The notes beneath the pieces were generated by a model. It made no database searches and had not been told where the DNA came from. It saw only the letters and a list, made by a program, of their open reading frames with translations. Below are positions 1 to 7,403 of a stretch of DNA of 54,138 bases, one piece after another. The position numbers and the translations under genes were made by a program. Position 1 is the first letter of the stretch. Each line of letters starts with the position of its first letter. Source of the DNA: an uncultured Collinsella sp. (GTDB lineage: Bacteria; Actinomycetota; Coriobacteriia; Coriobacteriales; Coriobacteriaceae); assembly GCA_902494765.1 (NCBI GenBank), contig CABUUK010000005.1, positions 1 through 54,138 of the forward strand. Direction: 5' to 3'.

Positions 1-1127
1 TGCGACGCCGCCGTAATGCCGAGTGCCATGCCGGCGTAGCGCGCCAGGCTGCCCAGGCTGCCCGCAAAGCCGAGCGCTTCGCGCGGAGCTGACCCCATAT
101 ACAGCGAGTTGTTGGGGCTCTGGAAAATCGACGTGCCACACGACATAAACGCAACGCAGCACACGATCACAGGGATAGAAGAGTGCTCGTCGAGCGTGCT
201 TACCGCAAAGAGACCGCACACGTACACGCCCAGGCCGACCGCCGTGGGGCCCTCGCAGCCAACACGGTCCGAAACCGTACCCGAAAGCGGTCCGATAAAG
301 GCATTCACCATCGGCAGCGCCAAAAAGAGCAATCCGGAAATGTCGGAACCAAAGCCGTGGGCGTCCTGAAAATAGAACGGCAGGATAAACTCAGATGCGC
401 CAATACCAACGAACACGATGAGCATGCAGGCAAGGTTGATGGTGAAGGCCGAATTTGCAAAGCAGCGACGAGCGGCCTCGATCAGGGACATGGGGCGCTC
501 GCCGGCCTCCGGCTTAACATGCGGCAGCGTGTAGAGCCCCACGATAAACGAGATGACGCCAATGGGCAGGTTGATGAGGAAGATGCTCTCCCAAGGAAAG
601 CTTGCCACCAGCATGCCGCCGAGCACGGGGCCACACATCATGCCGAGGGCCACAAAGGTCGCAAGAATACCCATGGCACGGCCTCGTTCGCGCGCCGGAA
701 ACGACTCGGTGATGATACCCATGTTGTTGGCCATGGCCGCCGCGCAACCGACGCCCTGCACAATGCGTGCCAGGATAAGAACCTCGAGCGAGGCCGAAAG
801 GCCGCACAGCAGCGAACCGACCGAAAAGACGATGACGCCCAGCTGAAACACATTCACCTTGCCGCGCACGTCGCCCAGACGGCCAAACGGCAACATAGCC
901 ACGCAAGTCGCAAGCAGATACACCGAGCTTACCAGCTGAATGCGATCGAGGCCCACGCCCAGCTCCTTTTGCATCACGGGCAGCGCCACGGTCACGACGG
1001 TCGAATCCAGACACACCATAAACGTCATGATGAGCACGGTAAACAGAATCGCCCACTTGTTCTTGCCATGGGTGTCGCCCTCTAGGGCAATGTGCTCGCG
1101 GCGCAGCTGCTCTGCGGTTTTCTCCAT
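1..1127 (-). CDS. MFS transporter, DHA2-type drug exporter (C-terminus cut by window edge)
   Basis: The gene reads in from the right and runs off the window edge, so about 375 residues are visible and the C-terminus is missing. The N-terminus begins MEKTAEQLRREH, followed by a first membrane helix carrying LDSTVVTVALP, the helix-1 motif of DHA2-family exporters. GRLGDVRGK then matches the cytoplasmic loop motif A of the major facilitator superfamily. Many further hydrophobic helices follow. By family it should be a proton-driven exporter in the inner membrane; the substrate cannot be read. The start at 1127 lies 6 nt inside another ATG (1133) and is better spaced from the GAAAGG ribosome-binding site. 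Confidence 0.85.
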   Translation of the reverse strand, partial: MEKTAEQLRREHIALEGDTHGKNKWAILFTVLIMTFMVCLDSTVVTVALPVMQKELGVGLDRIQLVSSVYLLATCVAMLPFGRLGDVRGKVNVFQLGVIVFSVGSLLCGLSASLEVLILARIVQGVGCAAAMANNMGIITESFPARERGRAMGILATFVALGMMCGPVLGGMLVASFPWESIFLINLPIGVISFIVGLYTLPHVKPEAGERPMSLIEAARRCFANSAFTINLACMLIVFVGIGASEFILPFYFQDAHGFGSDISGLLFLALPMVNAFIGPLSGTVSDRVGCEGPTAVGLGVYVCGLFAVSTLDEHSSIPVIVCCVAFMSCGTSIFQSPNNSLYMGSAPREALGFAGSLGSLARYAGMALGITAAS

Positions 1128-1160
1128 ATCCATCCTTTCGAGTGGCCCAACGCAAAAACG

Positions 1161-1199
1161 GGGCCCCAATCGCCTGTAAACAGTCGCGATTGGGGTCCC
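1161..1199 (-). terminator. Intrinsic terminator after the OAH sulfhydrylase gene
   Basis: A 13-bp inverted repeat (GGGCCCCAATCGC at 1161-1173 and its complement at 1186-1199, with one bulged base) is followed on the minus strand by a T run (plus-strand AAAAA at 1154-1158). It lies between the stop at 1269 and the start of the MFS gene. Confidence 0.85.
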
Positions 1200-1268
1200 G
1201 CCTACGGAATCGGAACTAAATGTCGCCGAAGCTTTCTGCCAGCATCGGCGCCTTGTGCGAACGCTAGC

Positions 1269-2552
1269 CTAGCACTGCTCGAGCGCCTGCTCAAGGTCGG
1301 CAATCAGATCGGCCGTGTCCTCGAGGCCGCACGACAGGCGCACCATGTCGGCGGAGATACCGCAGGCGATGAGTTCCTCGTCGTTCATCTGGCGATGCGT
1401 AGCGTTAGCAGGATGCAGGCAGCAAGTGCGGGCGTCCGCCACGTGCGTGGCGATCTGGGCGAGCTTGAGGCTCTTCATAAAGGTCTCGGCCGCCGCGCGA
1501 CCACCGTTAAAGCCAAAGCTCACAACGCCGCAGGTACCGTTGGGCATGTACTTCTGAGCCATGTCATAGTACTTATCGCCCTCCAGACCCGGATAGCTCA
1601 CGAAGCGCACCTTGGGATGGCTCTGCAGGAACTTGGCAACGGCCAGGCCGTTCTCGCAATGACGCGGCATGCGCACGTGCAGGCTCTCGAGCGAGCTGTT
1701 CAGGAAGAAGGCCGCCTGCGGGTTCTGCATGGGGCCGAGGTCGCGCATGAGCTGAGCGGTTGCCTTGGTAATGAAGGCGCCCTCACGACCGAACTTCTCG
1801 GCATAGGTCACGCCGTGATAGCTCTCATCGGGCGTGGTAAGACCCGGGAACTTGTCCGCATGGGCCATCCAGTCAAACTGGCCGTGGTCGACGATCACGC
1901 CGCCCAGGTAGGCAGCATGTCCATCCATGTACTTGGTGGTGGAGTGCGTGACGATGTCGGCGCCCCACTCAAAGGGACGGCACATCACGGGCGTCGGGAA
2001 GGTGTTGTCGACCATCAGCGGCACGCCATGGTCATGTGCGGCCTTGGCAAAGCGCTCAATATCGAGCACGGCAAGGGCGGGATTGGCGATTGTCTCGCCA
2101 AAGACGAGCTTGGTATTGGGCTGAAAGGCAGCCTCCAGCTCCTCGTCGGTGCAATCGGGGGCAACGAAGGTACAGGTCAAACCCATGCGCTCCATAGTAT
2201 GGGCGAGCAGGTTGTAGGTACCGCCGTAGATGGCAGAGCTCGCGACCACGTGATCGCCGGCACCGGCCACGTTAAAAATCGCGAGGAAATTCGCAGCCAT
2301 GCCCGAGCTCGTGAGCATCGCAGCGGTGCCGCCCTCCATCTCGCAGATCTTGGCGGCAACGAGATCGCACGTGGGGTTCTGCAGACGGCTGTAGAAGTAG
2401 CCCGACTCCTCTAGGTCAAACAGCTTGCCCATGTGCTCGGACGTGTCGTACTTCCACGTGGTGGACTGGTAGATGGGCACCTGGCGCGGCTCGGCATCTC
2501 CCGGGTGATAGCCGCCCTGAACACATGTGGTACCGATGGTCTGCTCGCTCAT
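1269..2552 (-). CDS. O-acetylhomoserine sulfhydrylase / Cys-Met metabolism PLP enzyme
   Basis: 427 residues, the usual length for this fold-type I PLP family. The phosphate-binding region YSRLQNP is at about 54-60, the cofactor-contacting aspartate is in VDNTF (D182), and the Schiff-base lysine is K207 in HSTTKY. The family includes O-acetylhomoserine sulfhydrylase, which makes homocysteine from O-acetylhomoserine and sulfide, and methionine gamma-lyase. The overall sequence and the STTKYMDGH segment favour the sulfhydrylase, but the reaction is an inference. It is monocistronic: a start with GGGAGC just upstream, its own terminator downstream, and divergent from the gene at 2783. I looked for a SAM riboswitch in the leader and saw none. 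Confidence 0.88.
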   Translation of the reverse strand: MSEQTIGTTCVQGGYHPGDAEPRQVPIYQSTTWKYDTSEHMGKLFDLEESGYFYSRLQNPTCDLVAAKICEMEGGTAAMLTSSGMAANFLAIFNVAGAGDHVVASSAIYGGTYNLLAHTMERMGLTCTFVAPDCTDEELEAAFQPNTKLVFGETIANPALAVLDIERFAKAAHDHGVPLMVDNTFPTPVMCRPFEWGADIVTHSTTKYMDGHAAYLGGVIVDHGQFDWMAHADKFPGLTTPDESYHGVTYAEKFGREGAFITKATAQLMRDLGPMQNPQAAFFLNSSLESLHVRMPRHCENGLAVAKFLQSHPKVRFVSYPGLEGDKYYDMAQKYMPNGTCGVVSFGFNGGRAAAETFMKSLKLAQIATHVADARTCCLHPANATHRQMNDEELIACGISADMVRLSCGLEDTADLIADLEQALEQC

Positions 2553-2782
2553 ATCTAGCTCCCTAGCCTGGGTTACGTTTCATTTGGTTCACGATACCGC
2601 TACCCTGCACCCCTCTCAACCCATCCCCAAGGTAGGTTATAGGACAAATTGATCAGGGGTATTTATCTCAAGCCTTGGGCATTTGCTCGATAGATAAAAA
2701 TGAGGCATACATGAAGCTCTCGATGATTACATACCCCGTCACGGGTACCATAGGCGGGTACACCGTAACCAAGGAGACAACG

Positions 2783-3229
2783 ATGAAGCAAATCGATACG
2801 GCCCAGCTCGACATCACCGCCTGTCAGGCTCAAGCTGCCGAATACCACGCCCGTGGCTTTAACTGCGCCCAGGCCGTTGCCTGCACGCTCGCGCCTGCCG
2901 TCGGGCTCGACCCCCAGACCGCCTTTACCCTCACCGAGGGCTTTGGCGCCGGCATGGGCGGCATGACCGAAACCTGCGGCGCCATCTCAGGCGCCGTGGC
3001 GATCATGGGGTTTGTAATGAGCGACGGCATGGAAAACCCCAAGACCAAGGGCCAGACTTACAAGCTGTCGCGCGAAATCGCCAAGCGCTTTGGCGAGAAG
3101 AACACGACGACCGTCTGCGGCACGCTCAAGGGCATCGGATCGGATAAGGGTCCGCTCCGCAGCTGCCCCGGCTGCATCGACGATGCCATCGAGATCGCCT
3201 GCGATGTGCTAAAGCAGCTCGCCGAGTAA
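2783..3229 (+). CDS. C_GCAxxG_C_C family redox-type protein
   Basis: 148 residues. It shows the family pattern: an N-terminal FNCAQAV cysteine, then CGAISGAV (the GCAxxG-like core, here CGAISG), then a distal VCGTL and a CPGC pair near the C-terminus. The family is annotated as a probable redox-active or metal-binding protein of unknown reaction. The start at 2783 follows AAGGAG with good spacing. The frame stays open upstream to an ATG at 2711, but that would add a segment without family resemblance. It faces yigZ and shares a terminator hairpin with it. Confidence 0.85.
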   Translation: MKQIDTAQLDITACQAQAAEYHARGFNCAQAVACTLAPAVGLDPQTAFTLTEGFGAGMGGMTETCGAISGAVAIMGFVMSDGMENPKTKGQTYKLSREIAKRFGEKNTTTVCGTLKGIGSDKGPLRSCPGCIDDAIEIACDVLKQLAE

Positions 3230-3246
3230 ACGGCAGCAACATAAAA

Positions 3247-3293
3247 CGACGGCCGGCGCGTTTGGGATCCATCCAAAAGAACGCCGGCCGTCG
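3247..3293. terminator. Hairpin terminator between two converging genes
   Basis: A perfect 12-bp stem (CGACGGCCGGCG at 3247-3258 and its complement at 3282-3293). On the minus strand it is followed by TTTTAT, so it mainly serves yigZ. It also lies just after the stop of the plus-strand gene. Confidence 0.75.
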
Positions 3294-3296
3294 CCG

Positions 3297-3935
3297 TTAG
3301 AACTCGGCAAATTTGGGAGCGCCGACCTCGATCTCTTCGCGCCCCGCCATAAGCTCGCGCATCTTGGCGCAAAATTGCTCCTGCTCCCCCGCTTTGAATA
3401 CCAGGTGAAGTGTCACGGCATCCGCGTAATCGGTATCCGAAACCTTGGCACCCGAATCCTGCGCCAAACGAAGCACCTGCTCATACTGCGGATAGGACAC
3501 ATGCACGTCAACAGGCACGACACTCGTCATCTCGACAATCTGCCCGGCCTCCCGAGCAGCTGCCACCACCGCCTGCGTCGCCGCAGTATAGGCACGTACC
3601 AAGCCACCAGGTCCCAGCAGCGTGCCACCAAAATAGCGCGTCACTACGCAGCAAACATTTTTGAGCCCCGCGCCGCGCAGCACCTCGAGCGTCGGCATGC
3701 CGCTCGTGCGGCTCGGCTCACCGTCATCGCTCTGGCGCTCACGTCCATCGACCAAAATCCACGCGGGAACATTGTGTCGAGCGTCGTAATGACGCTTGCG
3801 AACCATCTCGATAAAGGCATTCGCCTCATCCTCGGACTCAATATGGACCAGCTGGGCAATAAACCGGCTCTTGCGGTCCACAAATTCGCCCGAAACCTCA
3901 ATATTCGATTGCAGAGTAAAATAGCTGTCCAACAA
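3297..3935 (-). CDS. yigZ: YigZ/IMPACT family protein (UPF0029)
   Basis: 212 residues. The N-terminal IMPACT domain is recognisable: RKSRFIAQ, ARHNVPAWIL, the acidic DDGEPSRTSGMP segment, and TRYFGGTLLGPGGLVRAY. A C-terminal ferredoxin-like domain follows. The family is linked to translation under stress, by analogy with eukaryotic IMPACT, but the bacterial role is not firmly known. There is no ATG. Two consecutive TTG codons (3935 and 3932) follow GAGGGG, and the second has the better spacing. Confidence 0.88.
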   Translation of the reverse strand: MLDSYFTLQSNIEVSGEFVDRKSRFIAQLVHIESEDEANAFIEMVRKRHYDARHNVPAWILVDGRERQSDDGEPSRTSGMPTLEVLRGAGLKNVCCVVTRYFGGTLLGPGGLVRAYTAATQAVVAAAREAGQIVEMTSVVPVDVHVSYPQYEQVLRLAQDSGAKVSDTDYADAVTLHLVFKAGEQEQFCAKMRELMAGREEIEVGAPKFAEF

Positions 3936-3954
3936 AGCCCCTCAACAAAATAAA

Positions 3955-4177
3955 GCGCGGCAACAAACAGCCTCAATAATACGCAAAGACCGTACCGATA
4001 ACCCCAGTAAATAGAACGGCAACACCGATGATCAGGCAAAAACAGCGAGATGCCAAGAACGGAACCGCCGATGATTCCGCAAACGAAAGCGAGAACCCGT
4101 CAGCGCGAGCAAGGTGCCTTGAAAGCCGAAATTGCAACAGCAATGAAAACGCCGATGACCAGGGAAAACAGCGAGAC
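3955..4177 (-). pseudogene. Possible remnant of a small membrane protein gene
   Basis: Read on the minus strand, three hydrophobic stretches appear in broken frames: SLFSLVIGVFIAVAIS, then LAFVCGIIGGSVLGISLF, then CLIIGVAVLFTGVIGTVFAYY followed by a stop. The last two join if one T is removed from a T run near 4033. The first and last stretches come from an imperfect direct repeat of about 40 nt. A 25-nt piece like the 112-nt element at 7260 (4101-4125) lies between them. No intact start is visible. It could be a decayed gene or chance, and I do not recognise a family. Confidence 0.35.
4101..4125. repeat. Truncated third copy of the 112-nt structured element
   Basis: Positions 4105-4125 match 7278-7298 in the intact element at 20 of 21 bases (GCGAGCAA, one change, GTGCCTTGAAAG). 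CAGCG precedes it as in the intact copies, but the outer stem arm and everything after GAAAG are missing. Confidence 0.5.
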
Positions 4178-4280
4178 GGCGTCAGCTGAGTCGATTTGGC
4201 CCGAAAGAGGAGGGAGCACGCCTTATGGCGGCGACCGACGAATGAGCGCCAAATCGGCCAGCTGACGCCGTCGCAGCGTC
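4169..4280. repeat. 112-nt structured intergenic element, copy A
   Basis: The element runs from CAGCGA to GCAGCGTC. The outer stem is 14 bp (4175-4188 with 4259-4272) plus 9 bp (4192-4200 with 4248-4256). These enclose conserved GAAAGAGGAGGG (4203-4214), a small hairpin GCC-TTAT-GGC, and GACGAATGA (4237-4245). Copy B at 7260-7371 has the same length and motif spacing but unrelated, still-pairing stems. It begins 11 nt after the 3' end of rnpB when read on the minus strand. Confidence 0.75.
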
Positions 4281-4290
4281 AACAAGAAAG

Positions 4291-4650
4291 CTGAGTGGGC
4301 CGATAAGCCGGGTTCTGTCGTGAACGGTCATTTATCTTGTCTGCACGTTACCATGCAGCTCCACGCACGCTACCCGAACGCGGACCGGGCCGGCCCATAG
4401 CGTTCCTATTCGCGCTTGCTCCGGATGGGGCTTGCCAAGCCGCCGTGTTGCCACGACGCTGGTGGTCTCTTACACCACCGTTTCAGCTTTTCCCTTTACG
4501 CCTTGCGGCGCAGGTGGGAGTCTTCTTTTCTGCGGCGCTTTCCGTCGGATCACTCCGCCCGGCCGTTAGCCGGCATCCCGCCCTCTGGAGCCCGGACTTT
4601 CCTCACGCGTACTGCAAGCAGCACATCGCGCGACCGTCTGGCCCACTCAG
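4291..4650 (-). ncRNA. rnpB: RNase P RNA, bacterial type A
   Basis: About 360 nt. The 5' end carries the universal GAGGAAAGTCCGGGCTCC and the 3' end carries ACAGAACCCGGCTTATC, both hallmarks of RNase P RNA. The two ends pair as helix P1 (CTGAGTGGGCC with GGCCCACTCAG), which fixes the boundaries. It is the catalytic RNA that removes 5' leaders from pre-tRNAs. It lies between rpsA upstream and structured element A downstream. Confidence 0.95.
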
Positions 4651-4659
4651 CAGTGCAAG

Positions 4660-4687
4660 AGTGTAACACACCGTTGCCGCAGGCAAT
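4660..4687 (-). promoter_or_regulatory. Candidate rnpB promoter
   Basis: On the minus strand a TACACT -10 box (4665-4660) lies about 10 nt before the mature 5' end of rnpB. A weak -35 (TTGCCT or ATTGCC, near 4687-4681) lies 15-16 nt upstream of it. Position supports it; the boxes are imperfect. Confidence 0.45.
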
Positions 4688-4915
4688 GGCACAACGCAAA
4701 CGCTCGACACGATAAACCAAGAACCGCCATGCGTTACAATGGTCCTGTCGATGGGCAACGTCGTCAGTCGAGACGCGACCGCGCTCCGCACCCCTCCGTC
4801 TACTCGGTGTGTTCCCGCCTCCTCCCCGAGGCGGGATGTCGGCATTTTTCATGCACCGACAACCCAATAGCCTGTGGATGGCATGGGCAGCATCGTGCAT
4901 CTCGGCACCAAATGC
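4688..4915. other. Intergenic region between rpsA and rnpB with two hairpins
   Basis: I see no convincing gene. An 8-bp hairpin (CCCGCCTC at 4814-4821 with GAGGCGGG at 4828-4835) is followed by a second inverted repeat (TGTCGG at 4837 with CCGACA at 4856). A TTTTT run sits in the second loop. A TACAAT box at 4735-4740 could start a short plus-strand transcript, but there is no good -35, so a small RNA here is only a guess. Confidence 0.3.
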
Positions 4916-4920
4916 AAAAA

Positions 4921-4947
4921 GGGACCCGTCCATTACGGACGGGTCCC
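4921..4947 (-). terminator. Intrinsic terminator of rpsA
   Basis: A perfect 11-bp stem (GGGACCCGTCC with GGACGGGTCCC) is followed on the minus strand by TTTTTGC. It lies 26 nt after the rpsA stop. Confidence 0.92.
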
Positions 4948-4973
4948 TTAAAACAAGTGATCGTCAAACCGAT

Positions 4974-6140
4974 TTACTCGGCGTCGGTCTCCTCGTCCTT
5001 CTTCTCGGAAGGAAGCGGGGTAACCTCGATCTCGACGCCCAGAGTCTCAGCAGCAGACTTCATGGACAGGGAGATACGACGACGGTCGAGGTCGATCTCC
5101 ATGACCTTGACCTGAACCTTGTCGCCCACGTGGGTGACCTGAGAAGGCTGATCGACGTGCTTGTTGGCCATCTCGGAGATGTGCACCAGGCCCTCGATGC
5201 CCTCGCCCAGGTCGACGAAAGCGCCGAACGGGACAAGCTTGGTCACAGTGCCCTCGACGATAGCGCCGACGGGGTACTTCTTGACCAGTGCACGCCACGG
5301 ATCCTCGGTAGTCTGCTTGAGACCCAGGGAGATGCGCTCGCGGTTGAGATCGACGTCGAGAACCTCGACCTCGACCTCCTGGCCGACCTTAACAACCTCG
5401 GAGGGATGGTTGACGTGGTTCCAGGAGAGCTCGGAGATGTGGATAAGGCCGTCGATACCGCCGAGGTCGACGAAGGCGCCGAAGTCGACGATGGAGGAAA
5501 CGGTGCCCTGGAGACGCATGCCAGACTTGAGCTTGGACAGAATCTCGGAGCGCTCGGCCTTACGGGACTCCTCGAGCACGACGCGACGGGAGAGGACAAC
5601 GTTGTTGCGGTTGCGGTCCATCTCGATGACGCGAGCCTCGATGCGGGTGCCCATGTAGGAGGTGAGGTCCTTGACGCGACGGAGGTCGACGAGGGAAGCG
5701 GGCAGGAAGCCACGCAGGCCGATGTCGAGGATCAGGCCGCCCTTGACAACCTCGATAACCTCGCCCTCGACGTTCTCGCCGGAGTTGAACTTCTCCTCGA
5801 TGCGGTTCCAAGCACGCTCGTACTCGGCACGCTTCTTGGACAGGACCAGACGACCGTCCTTGTCCTCCTTCTGGAGAACCAGAGCCTCGATGGGATCACC
5901 GAGTGCAACGATGTCTGCAGGGTTAGCGTCCTTGCGGATGGACAGCTCGCGGACCGGGATAACGCCCTCGGACTTGAATCCGATGTCAACGAGCACCTCG
6001 TCATGCTCGATCTTAACGACAGTGCCGTTAACGAGATCGCCCTCATCAAAGTCGGTAATCGTACCGTCGATGAGGTTGTTCATCTCCTCCTCATTGACAT
6101 CGTCAAGAGAGAAAATGGACGAGTTCTGAATCTCACTCAA
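4974..6140 (-). CDS. rpsA: 30S ribosomal protein S1
   Basis: 388 residues with four S1 (OB-fold) RNA-binding domains at roughly 35-103, 121-187, 207-276 and 291-361. The last two carry VDFGAFVDLGGIDGLIHISE-like strands. This is the short, four-domain S1 rather than the six-domain enterobacterial form. S1 binds mRNA on the 30S subunit and helps unstructured or leadered messages initiate. The start is TTG at 6140 with AGGGG upstream; the next in-frame ATG would cut off the acidic N-terminus. It is monocistronic with a strong terminator. Confidence 0.93.
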   Translation of the reverse strand: MSEIQNSSIFSLDDVNEEEMNNLIDGTITDFDEGDLVNGTVVKIEHDEVLVDIGFKSEGVIPVRELSIRKDANPADIVALGDPIEALVLQKEDKDGRLVLSKKRAEYERAWNRIEEKFNSGENVEGEVIEVVKGGLILDIGLRGFLPASLVDLRRVKDLTSYMGTRIEARVIEMDRNRNNVVLSRRVVLEESRKAERSEILSKLKSGMRLQGTVSSIVDFGAFVDLGGIDGLIHISELSWNHVNHPSEVVKVGQEVEVEVLDVDLNRERISLGLKQTTEDPWRALVKKYPVGAIVEGTVTKLVPFGAFVDLGEGIEGLVHISEMANKHVDQPSQVTHVGDKVQVKVMEIDLDRRRISLSMKSAAETLGVEIEVTPLPSEKKDEETDAE

Positions 6141-6455
6141 AGGTGGACCCCTTTCGAACTACGGGGCCCCGATTGCTAGGACCTACAGAAGGGTGCGACA
6201 AGCACACAACGTTTAGGAACACTCGGGAGCCGACAGATACTAATGTGACGCTTATGCAATCACGTTCGTATAGGTTACGGGGAAATGAGTTCGATTTCAA
6301 GCGTGAACTGCGATTTTTTACTCGTGTGGAGACTTTTTCGTAATCTTATGAACTCACGTCTCCGCAACTTGACGATAACCAGCCAGGCATTTGGCTTTGG
6401 GGTAAAGTATCCGGAGCCAACGACTCTAGATCAAATTTACGAGAAAGGTGCCCGC
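6141..6455. other. Divergent leader region of rpsA and the HAD gene
   Basis: This 315-nt gap separates two divergent genes. The rpsA leader holds the 25-nt motif (6179-6203) that recurs near ndk, and a GGGGCCCC palindrome near 6163. On the minus strand TTGAAA lies 17 nt before TAACCT, a possible but weak promoter. I see no open frame with a ribosome-binding site. Confidence 0.4.
6179..6203. repeat. 25-nt motif shared with the ndk upstream region, copy 1
   Basis: It reads GGACCTACAGAAG, four variable bases, then CGACAAGC. It matches 10277-10301 at 20 of 25 positions, and the four variable bases account for most differences. On the minus strand it lies in the rpsA leader, about 40 nt before the start codon. 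Confidence 0.55.
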
Positions 6456-7214
6456 GTGCTCAAAGCAGTCGTTTTCGATATGGACGAAACGCTTCTTAGC
6501 ATCAACCTCAACGCATTCATCCTTCGCTATTTTAAGAATGTCTCGTCGATGCTCGCGGATATCGGGCGACGCAGCCGCGGTGGCACGATGGCACGCCTGG
6601 GCACCATCCTTGTCGACCTCAACGCCAATCGCCGCAGCGGCACGGACAATCGCACCAATCTTGAGTTTTACCAAGAAGAGGTCGAGCGCAGGTGCGGCAT
6701 CTGCCTCTCCGATCCCCTCATCTACGAGGCGTTTACCTACTACGACCGCGAAGTTCTTCCGTACAAGAACGACGAACTCATCAACGCCCACGCCATGCCG
6801 GGCGCACACGCCGCGCTTCAGGCCGTACAGGACGCAGGGCTGCGCTGCGCGCTCTTTACCAACCCCAGCTTTCCCCAGGGCGCCATCGAGTGCCGCATGG
6901 GTTGGGGCGACCTGGCCGACGCTCCCTTTGAGCTCGTCACACACATGGGAAACACCACCCGCTGCAAGCCCGATGCCACCTACTATCTAGAGCAGCTTCA
7001 GGTGATGGGGCTCGAGCCGCACGAGGTCCTTATGGTTGGCAACGATCCCAAACGCGACTTCCCGTCCCCCGATTGCGGCATCCAAACCGCCTTTGTGGGC
7101 CAGGGCAAGCCCAGCCGAGCCACCTGGCGCGGAACCATGGAAGACTTCGCCCGCGACTTTAACGCCGTAATCGAAGCCTTCTACGAGCACCAAGTAGCCG
7201 ACGAACTGTCGTAG
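6456..7214 (+). CDS. HAD-superfamily hydrolase
   Basis: 252 residues. HAD motif I is FDMDET (nucleophile D8, acid/base D10), motif II is the threonine of LFTNPS, motif III is the lysine of CKPD, and motif IV is GNDPKRD. A helical cap lies between motifs I and II. It should be a soluble phosphatase or related phosphotransfer enzyme; the substrate is unknown. GTG at 6456 follows GAGAAAGG with 7-nt spacing. An ATG further up (6285) is in frame but has no ribosome-binding site and would put an odd tail before motif I. Confidence 0.85.
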   Translation: MLKAVVFDMDETLLSINLNAFILRYFKNVSSMLADIGRRSRGGTMARLGTILVDLNANRRSGTDNRTNLEFYQEEVERRCGICLSDPLIYEAFTYYDREVLPYKNDELINAHAMPGAHAALQAVQDAGLRCALFTNPSFPQGAIECRMGWGDLADAPFELVTHMGNTTRCKPDATYYLEQLQVMGLEPHEVLMVGNDPKRDFPSPDCGIQTAFVGQGKPSRATWRGTMEDFARDFNAVIEAFYEHQVADELS

Positions 7215-7259
7215 GACCCCTCGCTCCAAACAAAATGGCGCCGCAGGTTGAGCACAAGT

Positions 7260-7371
7260 CAGCGAAAATGCCCCTAAGCGAGCAATGTGCCTTGAAAGAG
7301 GAGGGCATAGGCCTTCTGGCCATGCCCGACGATTGAAAGGCAGATTGCCGCTTAGGGGCGTTTGCAGCGTC
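7260..7371. repeat. 112-nt structured intergenic element, copy B
   Basis: The outer stem is 15 bp (7266-7280 with 7349-7363), then GCAAT/ATTGC and TGCCTT/AAGGCA. The enclosed core is GAAAGAGGAGGG (7294-7305), a hairpin GGGCAT-A-GGCC-TTCT-GGCC-ATGCCC, then GACGATTGA (7328-7336). The flanks CAGCGA and GCAGCGTC are the same as in copy A. On the minus strand it starts 33 nt after the cyuA stop. Confidence 0.75.
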
Positions 7372-7403
7372 GACTGGTTACGCGGTTTGGTAAAACCGCG
7401 TAA

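Noticed and set aside
1092..2414. A 440-codon open frame on the plus strand opposite the OAH sulfhydrylase gene
   Set aside because: It mirrors the codon pattern of the real minus-strand gene, has no family resemblance and no ribosome-binding site.
2553..2782. A possible SAM riboswitch or S-box upstream of the OAH sulfhydrylase gene
   Set aside because: The conserved S-box sequence blocks are absent and no terminator/antiterminator pair can be drawn.
4742..4861. A small RNA gene on the plus strand between rnpB and rpsA
   Set aside because: A TACAAT box and hairpins exist, but there is no -35, the T run lies inside a loop, and no known RNA family signature (SRP, tmRNA, 6S) matches.
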